31,342 bases of DNA from a virus: IMG/VR virus record IMGVR_UViG_3300047200_000104, positions 1 through 31,342 of that record; one strand, given 5' to 3'. Positions 14,122 through 23,900 of this stretch are shown here, piece after piece (position 1 is the first letter of the stretch; every line of letters begins with the position of its first letter). A program made the translations under genes and the position numbers. The notes below the pieces were generated by a model. The model saw only the letters and a list, made by a program, of their open reading frames with translations, did no database searches and was not told the origin of the DNA.

Positions 14122-14869
14122 TCCAATATGCTCCTGTTCTTGAACAATATTTTACATTAGGATCAATAGTTTTAAATCCTTCCCATCCAGGTTCATTTTC
14201 TGAAACTCTTTTGCCATGGAAGTAATCTCCAATATGATTGACCATCATACCACCATCAATAGTCTTTAATAATCCTGCCCCAATATTATATTTTTGTTGC
14301 AAGTAATGGGCAACAACTGACTCTGATGGATTGAATCCCATTTCTTCTAAGATTGGTTCCTTAGCAATCCATGCAGGATACAATGACATCAACATCCAAA
14401 AATATGGTGTTGCTTTTTCATACCTATAATTTTTAAAAATTACATCATCTTCTTTGGGACCAATTTGTTCTGTCTCATGTCCATACCAATTATTTCTTTT
14501 CAATTGAATTTGAGAAAGAGTATTATCCTGTTGAAGAAGTTCAATCATATCCATTACTTTTAATGGATACATTAACTCAACATCATCTTCATGATGAAGA
14601 ATATAATCATAATCCCTATCTTTTATTAAATCAAAAAGTTCCTGCCAGGTTTTAGTGATTCCTAAATTTTCTTTGTGTAAAATGATTTCATTATACCCAT
14701 AAGACTCAGCAAACTCTTTGATAAAATTATCATCCCTACCCATAGGATAATCATCAATAAAAAGATGATGGACATCTAATCCAGTATAATCAAATTTTTC
14801 ATTTGCTTTAAAAGTTTTTTTGAGAAATTCTATCCTATTGGTAGAAAAAACTACATGACATACTTTCAT
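14111..14869 (-). CDS. GT-A-type glycosyltransferase, 252 aa
   Basis: The start VCHVVFSTNRIEFLKKTF and the acidic motif YILHHEDDVEL around residues 90-100 fit a GT-A (GT2-like) fold that uses a nucleotide sugar and a metal ion. The C-terminal half contains PYFWMLMSLYPAWIAKE and a GDYFHGKR segment. The donor and acceptor cannot be predicted. It overlaps the following gene by 11 bases and the previous one by four (ATGA). This enzyme is separate from the large glycan cluster after 27.7 kb and might modify phage DNA, virion proteins or host surface. Confidence 0.75.
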   Translation of the reverse strand: MKVCHVVFSTNRIEFLKKTFKANEKFDYTGLDVHHLFIDDYPMGRDDNFIKEFAESYGYNEIILHKENLGITKTWQELFDLIKDRDYDYILHHEDDVELMYPLKVMDMIELLQQDNTLSQIQLKRNNWYGHETEQIGPKEDDVIFKNYRYEKATPYFWMLMSLYPAWIAKEPILEEMGFNPSESVVAHYLQQKYNIGAGLLKTIDGGMMVNHIGDYFHGKRVSENEPGWEGFKTIDPNVKYCSRTGAYWNES

Positions 14870-15165
14870 ACTCTAACATTAAAAGGTTCTTGTTGCCCTT
14901 GTGGTAGTTTGATTTGCCCAAGTTGTTTCAGATGACTAATATTTTCTTGGGCATTAGACACTGAAATGTTTGTGGTTGGAAGTGCCTTTGGCATTTCTAT
15001 ATCAACTACCTGACCCATCAGAAACTTATTTCTTGTATAGGTGCGATTGGCAGAATCAAATGCTACCATTGCCAGTGCATCTTGTTCCTCACCACAATCT
15101 AAAATTTTTCTACCAGTTTTAATATCAATCACAGAAAAATAATCTTCTGTATTATACTTGTTCAT
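14866..15165 (-). CDS. Conserved hypothetical protein, 99 aa
   Basis: The 99-residue protein begins with YFSVIDIKTGRKILDCGEEQ, a strand-rich segment, then an Ala-rich helix (QDALAMVAFDSANRTYTRNK) and a Gln-rich, probably disordered end. I recognise no domain. Both ends overlap neighbours (four bases with the glycosyltransferase, 14 with a 42-aa frame), consistent with a translated member of the operon. Confidence 0.6.
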   Translation of the reverse strand: MNKYNTEDYFSVIDIKTGRKILDCGEEQDALAMVAFDSANRTYTRNKFLMGQVVDIEMPKALPTTNISVSNAQENISHLKQLGQIKLPQGQQEPFNVRV

Positions 15166-15280
15166 TCTTAGATTTTAATTCTTTCTTATTATTATAATCC
15201 ATCTTTATTGGTCTGTAAAGATTAGGCCAAGTATCATGAATAATTTCTGCAAGTTTATAAGGAGTTTCTGAGGTTATCAT
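15152..15280 (-). CDS. Small hypothetical protein, 42 aa
   Basis: A 42-residue frame starts directly after the HNH stop codon and ends 14 bases inside the next gene. It reads TSETPYKLAEIIHDTWPNLY near the start and ends Lys-rich. The ATG is preceded by the HNH TAA with a modest AGGA-like site (TTCCTTAA region). No family recognised. Support is positional only. Confidence 0.5.
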   Translation of the reverse strand: MITSETPYKLAEIIHDTWPNLYRPIKMDYNNKKELKSKNEQV

Positions 15281-15652
15281 TTAAGGAATATAATTTCTTC
15301 TAGGAGGATATCTATACAAATTAGATGGTTTTTCTGGTTTCATCCAGTCATTAATTTTACCATAGTTTTCTTCTGAAAAGAAACACTGATTATAATACCA
15401 TTCCTCCCAAGGTGTATGTCCCTTAGATTGATTACAAGAATGGCAACATGCCACTACATTTGTCTTAATATCTAGACCTCCCTTACACTGGGGTAGGATA
15501 TGATCTAGTGTTATGTCTTGGTCAGATTCACAATAAGCACATTGGTGATTCCATGCATCCTTTATATTCTGCCTCCATAATCGCTTTGCTTCACTTTTAG
15601 ATGATGTATGAAGATTAAACAAATAGTCCTTAGGCGAATGCAGAGGACCCAT
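15281..15652 (-). CDS. HNH endonuclease beside psbA, about 123 aa
   Basis: The HNH core is complete. A first Cys pair is in CAYCES (38-41), the HNH strand is LDHILPQCKGG (49-59) with D50-H51, N65 lies in TNVVACC, and a second Cys/His group is in CCHSCNQSKG. These proteins nick or cut DNA and are often homing endonucleases. I chose ATG at 15652, just downstream of a late box and with an AGG site. In-frame ATGs at 15685 and 15721 exist, but the latter would place the psbA terminator inside the gene. It lies directly downstream of an intronless psbA; in cyanophage S-PM2 a homing endonuclease also lies next to psbA. Its role may be spread of psbA alleles. Confidence 0.85.
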   Translation of the reverse strand: MGPLHSPKDYLFNLHTSSKSEAKRLWRQNIKDAWNHQCAYCESDQDITLDHILPQCKGGLDIKTNVVACCHSCNQSKGHTPWEEWYYNQCFFSEENYGKINDWMKPEKPSNLYRYPPRRNYIP

Positions 15653-15672
15653 AAGTACCTGCGACTTATAGG

Positions 15673-15680
15673 TATTTATT
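15673..15680 (-). promoter_or_regulatory. Late promoter before the HNH gene
   Basis: The minus strand reads AATAAATA between the psbA terminator and the ATG at 15652. It would separate HNH expression from psbA. Confidence 0.5.
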
Positions 15681-15685
15681 TGCAT

Positions 15686-15715
15686 AAAAAAACTACCCCA
15701 TATAGGGGTAGTTTT
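15686..15715 (-). terminator. Intrinsic terminator after psbA
   Basis: A perfect 11-bp stem AAAACTACCCC/GGGGTAGTTTT (15689-15699 and 15705-15715) with a 5-nt loop is followed on the minus strand by seven T. It lies 20 nt after the psbA stop. Confidence 0.92.
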
Positions 15716-15735
15716 ACTCATTTTATGAGTGGTTA

Positions 15736-16815
15736 TTAACCAATGGAAGGTGCAGTAAGAGCAACCTGAGTTGTCTCAGTGCTGGCCAAATCTAAAGGAA
15801 AATTATGTGCATTTCTCTCATGCATTACTTCAAAACCGAGACCAGCACGGTTAAGAATGTCTGCCCAAGTAGGAATTACACGTTCTTGATTGTCCATGAT
15901 AGAACCATTGTAGTTAAATCCGTTCAAATTGAATGCCATCGTGGAAACACCAAGAGCAGCGAACCAGATGCCTACAACGGGCCAAGCAGCTAGGAAGAAG
16001 TGGAGACTGCGTGAGTTATTAAAGGAAGCATATTGGAAGATAAGGCGACCGAAATAGCCATGTGCAGCTACTATATTATATGTTTCCTCCTCTTGTCCAA
16101 ACTTATAACCATAGTTCTGACTTTCAGTTTCGGTTGTTTCACGAACCAACGATGAGGTTACTAATGAACCATGCATGGCTGATGCGAGAGAACCACCGAA
16201 GACACCAGCAACACCCAACATATGAAAAGGGTGCATCAGAATGTTATGCTCTGCCTGGAAGACAAGCATATAGTTAAAAGTACCGGAAATGCCCAAAGGC
16301 ATAGCATCAGAGAAAGAACCTTGACCGAAAGGATACACAAGGAATACAGCAGATGCAGCAGCAACAGGTGCTGAGTAAGCAACCATAATCCAAGGACGCA
16401 TACCTAGACGGTAAGAGAGTTCCCATTCACGACCCATATAGGAGTAGATACCAATGAGGAAGTGAAAGACAACAAGTTGGAAAGGTCCTCCATTGTACAA
16501 CCATTCATCTAAGGAAGCAGCTTCCCAGATAGGATAGAAGTGAAGTCCAATAGCATTAGAAGAAGGAACAACAGCACCAGAGATGATGTTGTTTCCATAC
16601 ATTAATGAACCAGAGACAGGTTCACGAATGCCGTCAATGTCCACAGGAGGAGCACCAACAAAAGCAATGATGAAACAAATAGTTGCAGCAAGCAACGTTG
16701 GAATCATCAATACACCAAACCACCCCACATAGAGACGGTTGTTTGTAGAAGTAACCCACTGGCAAAAAGATTCCCAGAGGTTAGTAGAATTGCGTGTAGC
16801 AATAGTAGCAGTCAT
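15736..16815 (-). CDS. psbA: Photosystem II D1 protein PsbA, 359 aa
   Basis: This is a full-length D1 reaction-centre protein of the thylakoid membrane. Key residues are at the standard positions: Tyr161 (TyrZ), Asp170, His190, His198, His332, Glu333, His337, Asp342, and Ala344 before the 15-residue processed tail. Residue 130 is Glu, the high-light D1 form rather than the Gln form. There is no intron or frameshift. Phage psbA replaces photodamaged D1 and keeps electron flow and energy supply going during infection. The gene has its own promoter and terminator and a long leader, so it is a free-standing unit. Its lower AT content and codon use resemble a cyanobacterial origin. Confidence 0.99.
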   Translation of the reverse strand: MTATIATRNSTNLWESFCQWVTSTNNRLYVGWFGVLMIPTLLAATICFIIAFVGAPPVDIDGIREPVSGSLMYGNNIISGAVVPSSNAIGLHFYPIWEAASLDEWLYNGGPFQLVVFHFLIGIYSYMGREWELSYRLGMRPWIMVAYSAPVAAASAVFLVYPFGQGSFSDAMPLGISGTFNYMLVFQAEHNILMHPFHMLGVAGVFGGSLASAMHGSLVTSSLVRETTETESQNYGYKFGQEEETYNIVAAHGYFGRLIFQYASFNNSRSLHFFLAAWPVVGIWFAALGVSTMAFNLNGFNYNGSIMDNQERVIPTWADILNRAGLGFEVMHERNAHNFPLDLASTETTQVALTAPSIG

Positions 16816-16960
16816 TTTCGTAAAAGGGTAAGTATGAGTCCAAGGGGAATTGAACGATTACAATATATCCTACACCACCCTCCAGTGTAGGTATGAGAGA
16901 TGCTTTACTTCTGATGATCTCGGTTACAGAAGATTAAGAAATGTGTTGATTCCTTAACAT
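16816..16960 (-). promoter_or_regulatory. Long psbA leader with two hairpins
   Basis: The ~145-nt leader holds a 7-bp hairpin CCTACAC/GTGTAGG (16869-16891) with a 9-nt loop containing GGAGG, and a 6-bp hairpin CTTCTG/CAGAAG (16908-16932). The bases before the ATG lack a clear ribosome site. A regulatory leader is possible; no gene was seen. Confidence 0.45.
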
Positions 16961-16995
16961 CTATTTATCATAGCACTGGATGCTAGTGCTGTCAA
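16961..16995 (-). promoter_or_regulatory. Composite sigma70/late promoter of psbA
   Basis: The minus strand has TTGACA (16995-16990), 17 nt, TATGAT (16972-16967), and the -10 box continues directly into a late box (GATAAATA, 16969-16962). An inverted repeat AGCACT/AGTGCT (16972-16977, 16985-16990) fills the spacer and could be an operator. This predicts expression early by host polymerase and late by phage-modified polymerase. Confidence 0.75.
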
Positions 16996-17000
16996 GGGGA

Positions 17001-20000
17001 TTATGCCAGTGTTATATTAGCACTTCTTAAAACACCATCAGTTCCCCTAACCTTAATTCTTAAGTTTGTATCAGTAATAAGTTCAAAACTCATTTGAGAA
17101 TTACTTGGAGGAGTTGATGTTGTTCCTAGACCAACTGTTGTGATTCCAGTAATTAAAGCAGTACCAGCAACTGTAAGTGTTGATGTTGGATTTGTGGTTG
17201 CTATGCCAACATTACCTGAACTTATAATTCTCACTCTTTCTTGATTAACTCCACCAGTATCTGCAACCTTAAATGTTAAAGTACCACCAGTAACTTTGTA
17301 TGCTGTTAGATCACACACTCCCACATTACTAATTGCAAGAGTTGCTACCGATGTTGTATCTGGAGAGTATCCTGCAATAGTGCCAAGAGTTTCTAATTTA
17401 TATGATGGATTTGTTCTACCAATACCAATATTACCAGAAACATAAGCACCACCAGTAACTTGAAGTGGTTGTGATGCAGTTCCTGTTAATACTGTGGTTC
17501 CAATGCCAACATTAGTTCCAGTGTTAATAACAACAGTACCAATACCAGCAGTTGGTCCAATATTGATTTGAGTAATGGAACCAGAAAGACCACCAGTACC
17601 AAGGTTAATTGTCTTGGTTGTTGCAGATGCATTAGCACCTGCTTGAATGTTGGTGGTTTGTGATGCTGTTGATACTCCAACAGACATTATACCAGTTTGT
17701 GATGCTCCACCAATAGTTAAAGTTCCTGTTGTTTGACCACTAGCAAAAGCAATGGTAGTTGTAGTATTACCACCAAGCAGTCCTGCACTATTATTACCTG
17801 CTGTAAAAGTACCAGAAGTAACAGTCAATGAACCTGCTGATATTGTTGTTGCACTATCAACTGTCAAGGTTCCTTGTGTAACAATATTACCATCAAAGTG
17901 TGCAAGTCCTTTTACATATAACTTATCCTTTACTCTGGTTTCATTATTCAGAACAATTGAAGAAACACTTGAAATACCACTGGAAGCAATTTCAAGTGCT
18001 GGTGTATTTGTTGAATATTGGAATACAGTATCACTGGTAGAACCAACAATATAAGCAATATTCTGTCCTGGTATGACATGAAGTCCTGTTACTACAAGTT
18101 CATTAAATCCAATATAAACATCATCATAAAATACAGCAGTAGAAATATCCCAAGCAGTTCCTAAACGGAATTCATAAATTCTATCATTTGTATTTCCAAC
18201 AATCCATAATACAGTTCCTGTGGAATTGAATGAAATATCATTTGGGTTAATTTCTAATAGAATTGGATTTGTTCCTAAGACCAGTGAAATATTATCATAG
18301 GTCACACCAGAAGCAAGACTGTATGGTGTGGAAAGTGAATATTGATAAACAGCATCACCTGTATTACCAACAACATACATCTTGGAACCACTATTTCCAA
18401 AAATAACTCCAGCTGGTAAAGTATCTTCTGTTACATTATAACTCGTAGTCCATCCAACACTTGTTGGATCAACACTCCAAGCAGTTGATAATGAGTATTC
18501 ATGAACATACTCACCACCAACAATCAATGGAGCAAGAGCAGTTTGTCCAGAAACAAACATTTTTGTTCCTGTTGTATTAAAATCAATTCCACTGGGATTA
18601 GTGTCTTGCAATGCAGTAGAGAAAAATGTAACAGCAACACCAGCAGTACTTACATCATAAGGTGTGGAAAGAGTATATTGTATAATTCTATTGTTACCAT
18701 CACCAACAATAAACATTGCAGTTCCTGATGCACCAACATAAACAGCAGTTGGTGTTCCATCATCAGTGGTTACTGATTTTGATTTGTTTGTATAATACCA
18801 AGATTGAATATCAGTTGTTGAGAATATTGAATTAATTCCAACCGTTCCTATGCCAAGATTACCAGAAACATTAAGTTGTGTAATGGATCCAATACCACCT
18901 ATAACACTTGTAGATACACCTGCTTTTGTTGCATAAGTGGCAATACCAGAACTAGTAGCATAAGTGGCAATACCTGCTGATGTTGCATAAGTTGCTGATG
19001 ATGCATTACCAGAAAATGATGATGCTGTTACTATACCAGTGAAATTTCCACCATCATTAACTTGCAATTGTGAAGCAGTTACAAATCCAACAGAAATATT
19101 AGGTGTTCCTGTAAGACCTTGTGCAACAGTTGATATACCAGAGCTTGTAGCATAACCAGCAATAGTTGCAATACCAGAGCTTGTAGCATAAGTGGCAATA
19201 CCTGCTGATGTTGCATAAGTGGCAATAGATCCCCCACCACCACTTACAGACACAAACTCTGCTTTATTGGTTGTAGAGTTCCATTGTAAATACTTGCCAT
19301 CATAAGCAATTGAGTTTGTGGCAATACCTACAATATCATCCAAGTATCTTAATTGAGTTTCTCCACCACCTCCAAGAGTTGAGAGTTGTTGTTGAATACG
19401 ATTAATGAATAAACGATAGTGTTCTTGAAGTTGGTCCAGAGTTACAAACTTTTGATCTAATGGCGTAAGTGGGTCAGAGTTTTTTGTATCTGGTGGTTCA
19501 TTAAGAAGACCTTCTTTGATGACCTCCCTTACAATAGTTTCAGGTTTAATCTTAGAATAAGTTTCCTTAATGTAATCAATTTTCTTTTCAAGTCTTTCAA
19601 GGTTCTCTTGAATATTTCCAACTGGTATTTGTTCTATCTCACCAAATACTTCTTCTTTAAGTTTTACAAGTTCCTTATGATGATTTTGAAGATACTTATC
19701 TACATTCTTAATATGTTGTTCATTAATAACAACATCAGATTTAATATTTGAAATCTCAGAGGATACTTTATCTTTGATAGTATTTACTTCTTCATCAATA
19801 CTATCAATTCTATTGGTTACATTTTCATCAATACTATTAATTTTATTTTTTACATCAGATGAAATAGTTTCAATCTTCTCTTCAATAATTTGATTGTATG
19901 TGGAAGTTTTTTCTTGAAGTGATTCTTCAAGTTCTACAAATGATTTATGAAGTGATTCAATAATCTGAGAATATTCTTCTAGTTTATCATTCTCTTTTGA

Positions 20001-20798
20001 TACTTTATTTTCTAAAATCTTAGAAAGTTTATTATAAGTATCTGTTGTTTTCTTTACCTCAGAAGAAGTTTCTTGGAGTTGAGTATTAAAGGATTCTAAA
20101 TTAGTATCAACTACTTCTTTAATACCATCAATTTTAACAGTTACTTCTTTCTCAATACCATCAATATGTTCTTCTACATTTCCTTTTAATTTATTAATTT
20201 TTTCATTAATATAAATATCATTTCTTTCATTCTCTTTTGATACTTTACTTTCTAAAATTTTGGAAAGTTTGTTATAAGTATCAGATGTGTTCTTTGACTC
20301 AGAAGAAGTTTCTTGAAGTTGTGTATTAAAATATTCTAAATTAGTATCAATGACTTCTGCAATATCATTAACTTTGGTATCAATTTCATTTCTAATACCA
20401 ATAATAAATTCATTAAATTTTTCATCAATAGCAACTTCATTCTTGGTAACTTGCTTCCTATACTTTGGAAGTTCATTCTCTACAAGGTTACCAACAATCT
20501 CAGTGAGTTCTGATACTCTTTCTTTGAACTCTACAATATCTTTTTTGTTTGATTTTCTAAAATCATTTTGCAGATAATCAAAGTTCTCCTGCATAGTATT
20601 GATTTGAGAAAGCACTAAACTTTCCAAATCACTCTTAATAACTTTCTGTGATAATTCCTGTTGAAGTTGGATTACTTGTTCAGAAAGATTTTCTACTTTA
20701 ACTAATTCTTCACGTAAAGTATTATCGGATTCAACAATTTGAATATTATTTTCTTCTGCGGTTTTATCAAACAGATCTGATGGTTTTTTAAGTGCCAC
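17001..20798 (-). CDS. Giant fibre-like structural protein with coiled coil and propeller-like repeats, 1265 aa
   Basis: Residues 1 to about 440 are almost pure coiled coil (heptads rich in I, L, E, K), including an 80-residue internal duplication containing NTQLQETSSE and NKLSKILE. A Gly-rich hinge follows, then short repeats of the type ATYATSSGI. Residues ~680-935 contain about five related blade-like units with the pattern tGtkMyvvG-x-D-x-vyqYsLsT, suggesting a beta-propeller or similar sensor domain. The C-terminal third is strand-rich with VGIGTTxP-type trimer units and no intramolecular chaperone. It is probably a trimeric tail or baseplate fibre that contacts the host; the blade region is the best receptor-binding candidate. 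A late promoter lies upstream. Function is inferred from architecture. Confidence 0.8.
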   Translation of the reverse strand: MALKKPSDLFDKTAEENNIQIVESDNTLREELVKVENLSEQVIQLQQELSQKVIKSDLESLVLSQINTMQENFDYLQNDFRKSNKKDIVEFKERVSELTEIVGNLVENELPKYRKQVTKNEVAIDEKFNEFIIGIRNEIDTKVNDIAEVIDTNLEYFNTQLQETSSESKNTSDTYNKLSKILESKVSKENERNDIYINEKINKLKGNVEEHIDGIEKEVTVKIDGIKEVVDTNLESFNTQLQETSSEVKKTTDTYNKLSKILENKVSKENDKLEEYSQIIESLHKSFVELEESLQEKTSTYNQIIEEKIETISSDVKNKINSIDENVTNRIDSIDEEVNTIKDKVSSEISNIKSDVVINEQHIKNVDKYLQNHHKELVKLKEEVFGEIEQIPVGNIQENLERLEKKIDYIKETYSKIKPETIVREVIKEGLLNEPPDTKNSDPLTPLDQKFVTLDQLQEHYRLFINRIQQQLSTLGGGGETQLRYLDDIVGIATNSIAYDGKYLQWNSTTNKAEFVSVSGGGGSIATYATSAGIATYATSSGIATIAGYATSSGISTVAQGLTGTPNISVGFVTASQLQVNDGGNFTGIVTASSFSGNASSATYATSAGIATYATSSGIATYATKAGVSTSVIGGIGSITQLNVSGNLGIGTVGINSIFSTTDIQSWYYTNKSKSVTTDDGTPTAVYVGASGTAMFIVGDGNNRIIQYTLSTPYDVSTAGVAVTFFSTALQDTNPSGIDFNTTGTKMFVSGQTALAPLIVGGEYVHEYSLSTAWSVDPTSVGWTTSYNVTEDTLPAGVIFGNSGSKMYVVGNTGDAVYQYSLSTPYSLASGVTYDNISLVLGTNPILLEINPNDISFNSTGTVLWIVGNTNDRIYEFRLGTAWDISTAVFYDDVYIGFNELVVTGLHVIPGQNIAYIVGSTSDTVFQYSTNTPALEIASSGISSVSSIVLNNETRVKDKLYVKGLAHFDGNIVTQGTLTVDSATTISAGSLTVTSGTFTAGNNSAGLLGGNTTTTIAFASGQTTGTLTIGGASQTGIMSVGVSTASQTTNIQAGANASATTKTINLGTGGLSGSITQINIGPTAGIGTVVINTGTNVGIGTTVLTGTASQPLQVTGGAYVSGNIGIGRTNPSYKLETLGTIAGYSPDTTSVATLAISNVGVCDLTAYKVTGGTLTFKVADTGGVNQERVRIISSGNVGIATTNPTSTLTVAGTALITGITTVGLGTTSTPPSNSQMSFELITDTNLRIKVRGTDGVLRSANITLA
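18930..19225 (-). repeat. Short coding repeats (ATYATSSGI units)
   Basis: Units of about 24-30 nt such as GTAGCATAAGTGGCAATACC recur in this stretch on the plus strand, in two clusters near 18930-18995 and 19145-19225. They encode the ATYATSSGIAT repeats of the fibre protein. Length changes in such repeats are an easy source of fibre variation. Confidence 0.75.
19988..20350 (-). repeat. 240-nt coding duplication in the fibre coiled coil
   Basis: The segment beginning CATTCTCTTTTGATACTTTA at 19988 recurs at 20228 with few changes for about 120 nt. The 240-nt offset equals 80 residues and keeps the heptad register close. It looks like tandem duplication that lengthened the fibre shaft. Confidence 0.85.
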
Positions 20799-20827
20799 TT
20801 ATAATACTAATTACTTTCTTCTACTCA

Positions 20828-20835
20828 TATTTATT
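20828..20835 (-). promoter_or_regulatory. Late promoter of the 1265-aa fibre gene
   Basis: AATAAATA on the minus strand, 29 nt before the ATG at 20798, matches the late consensus. Confidence 0.6.
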
Positions 20836-20859
20836 ATATCATAAATCATTCTATTATAC

Positions 20860-20892
20860 AAAAAAAAAATCCCCTCTCCAAGGAAAGGGGAT
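20860..20892 (-). terminator. Intrinsic terminator after the 1005-aa structural gene
   Basis: Stem ATCCCCT/AGGGGAT (20869-20875 and 20886-20892) is followed on the minus strand by at least nine T. It lies 18 nt after the stop at 20911. Confidence 0.88.
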
Positions 20893-20910
20893 AAAAATGT
20901 ATTAAGTTGT

Positions 20911-23900
20911 TTATGCCTGTGCCTCAGTCCAGGAAAGTCTTGCAAGTACATCAACTGCTGATGCACCTACATTTGTTGCAGTAATTGTAAGAACATCAGG
21001 TCCATCAGGATAAATTTGAACATTGGAAGTTGCTCCTCCACCACCAAGAATGCAGTTGCCCAAGTCACGAACTTTATCCAATTCAATACTTGATGTATTG
21101 TTAACAAAGAATCCAGCAGTAACCTCACCACCAGATACTGTAGTAGTATTACTAGGACCACCATAATCAGCAATTTGTGCCAAACTTGAATTCAGTGCTC
21201 CAGGAACATTACCAACAGCATTTGTCCAAGGTGTTGCAGTACTTGGAATTGCATTCAAATATGCTCTCACCAAGAAGTTTGCACCACTTGTTTTTGTTGT
21301 AAGGTCAAGAGTACGAAGAACCAACTGCATTCTATTAATCAATTCTCTTGATCCAAATGGTGCAGCAATACCATTATCTACTGATGGAGAAACTCTAATG
21401 GAGAAGAGTGCTTTTGTAGAACCAGTAGGTATATTAGTAAATGGTATTTGACCATAAGTAAAGACCAACGATTTATCATCATCAAATCTACCATCCATAA
21501 TTACACTAGTTCCCCAGTGGGAAATAGAAGGTCCATAAGTTGGGAATGCAAGTTCAACAGCAACTGGATCAGTTACAGAATATGTAAATGCTTGCCCCGA
21601 TGTTGCCCCCATTGCAACTGCTGCCACTGTTGGGTTTGCTGTGGTTGCTGATTGACTTAATGTAACAGATCCAGTACCAATGGCACTAATATAAGTTCCA
21701 TCTGGGAAACCTGTACCTCCAACACCTATAATTCTTTGTCCTACTTGCAAGTTTGTTGTAGATGCAGTTGCCACATTAGAACCTACTGCAACAGTAAGAG
21801 CAAGAGAACCAATACCAGATTGTCCTCTGGTTAATCCAGTGAATGCAGTTGTTCCAATTCCTGCATAATTCACATACTCATAAATTTCTGCATTTCTGAT
21901 GCATAATGTTCCAGCAGTTGGGAAACCTGCAGTACTTGCTACACCAACAATAGTATCAGTTGTTCCTAAATTAGTAGTAATTTTAGTTGTTGGAGGTCTG
22001 CTTTCACTTTCATATCTTGCTGGTAGGTTTCCAGAACGCATATATGCTTCTGTATTAATATTATTATTTGGAACTTTATGGCAGTAAATTACATCCCCAT
22101 TTGTAGCTCTAAATCCCCAACGAATAAATCCAGCACCATACCAAGAATAATCAATATAGAACATCTGCATCTTGGTAAGGTCAATATTATATCCAGAAGG
22201 ACCTGTACCATCACATTTATCAAGATTCCAAGATGATTGTGGATATTTTGTATCAACAGTTTTTGAAACTATTGCATAATCAGCAGTTGTTCCCCTATAA
22301 GAAGGAGAAATTGTTAAGCTAGTATCACTTGCAATATCAACAACACGATATGATTGACCACGAATAACAATAAAGTCTCCAATATTTAATTGTTTTGAAA
22401 ATGCTGTTGGGAATGTTGAGTTTGTTTGTGTTACTGTATTAATTCCACTTGTAACACTTACTTTTCCAGAAGTTTGAAAAGTAGAGTTTCTGCGAACAGC
22501 ATAGAGTGTTTGTCCATCAAACTCATAAAAAATACCATTTTGTGCATCAAAAGTTCCAAGACGATTGGAGCATCCATACCAACCAGAAACATTGCAATTA
22601 TAAGGACCAGAAGCAGTTGTAGATGTAAGTCCTGCTAATGCAGCAACTTGGAAAGTATTATACCCAGTTATAGAAGTTACACTATAAGTTTGATTATAAC
22701 CAGTTTCATTTGCACCAGAAATTGTAATTGTAGTTCCTGGAGTTGCTGCCTGAATATTATGTTGTTCTTTGGTTTGAACAGTAATGGTACTTCCAATACT
22801 TAATCCAGTAGAAGTTAAAGAATCAATTTGAAGATTTGGTTTAAGAATTGTACCAGAACTAATTTGAATACCTTTACCAGATTGATAACGGAAATATCTT
22901 CTTGTTTGACGAGTTGCTGTTTCAAAGTTGGAAGTTGCATTACTTGTGAAGAATACTCCACCATCAAATGGTCTATGTAAGAATTGTCCTTGTGGTCTCA
23001 CATAAATCAAACCACCAGTTGGGTTTGCTGCTGGTGCAGTAACTGAATAATAAGTAAAGGTTCTTGAACTTGTAATACCTGCAACAATATAAGAACCATT
23101 TGCATTTACTTGGTTTGTTCCAACAATTGCAACTTCATTTCCAATTGCAAGACCGTGTGGAACTGTTGTAGTTACAGGAATTACTTGACCAGCAGTCCAC
23201 CCAAATATTGGAGTTCCACCAATTGCAGCATTAGCATAAACTGTCCCACCAAAAATATTAGTTTTATTTGAATCAAGAATATTAGTAACTATTCCAGTAT
23301 TTGTTGCTCTTGCAGTATATGTAAAAATTGTATTTCCTGCTCCACTTACAGATTCTACAAGGAAATTTCCATTCGCAATATTTAAATAAGTATCTTGAAC
23401 AGTAATTGCAGTTCCAATTCCAGGTGCTGCTGTTGCTAATCCAACTGTAACTGTTCTAGAACCATTTGGAAGATTTATAGAATTAATTGTGCCTACACCA
23501 ACAGCAGAAGGAAAAGCAAAAGGACGATTATTAATTGTTGCTATATTTTCCCATTTTGAAATCTGTGGTCCATATTCAAAGTCAGTATCAATCAGTGCTT
23601 GTGGTTGAGAAGTTCTAAATTTATTTACTGGATCTTGAAGAACTTCTGATGCAGTCATTGTAACTGCATCTTCTTCTGTATAGATTTGAAGAGGATCAGT
23701 TGCTGCCATTGCAGAGCAATTATATGTAAGAACAATACTAGTTTGATCAGTTGCACTACTGTAAGTTATAGAAGTAGAACTTAAAGTAGGGATTGCAAAA
23801 TTGTAAATTACAGTATTTGTTTTTACATTAGTAATTAAAAGAAGTCTTTTAGCATCAACATATCCATTCAAAACAACAGTATTAGTTGATGGAGTGAATG

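Noticed and set aside
15653-15721. Longer HNH starts at 15685 and 15721
   Set aside because: The 15721 start would include the whole psbA terminator; the 15685 start has its only ribosome site inside that stem. They cannot be fully excluded.
16836-16870. tRNA-like 3' half with a GTTCAATTCCCC T-loop pattern in the psbA leader
   Set aside because: The 5' side of the T-stem does not pair, and no matching acceptor stem, D-arm or anticodon arm is present.
18930-19225. Regular short repeats that resemble a CRISPR array
   Set aside because: They are in-frame coding repeats of a fibre protein with no unique spacers.
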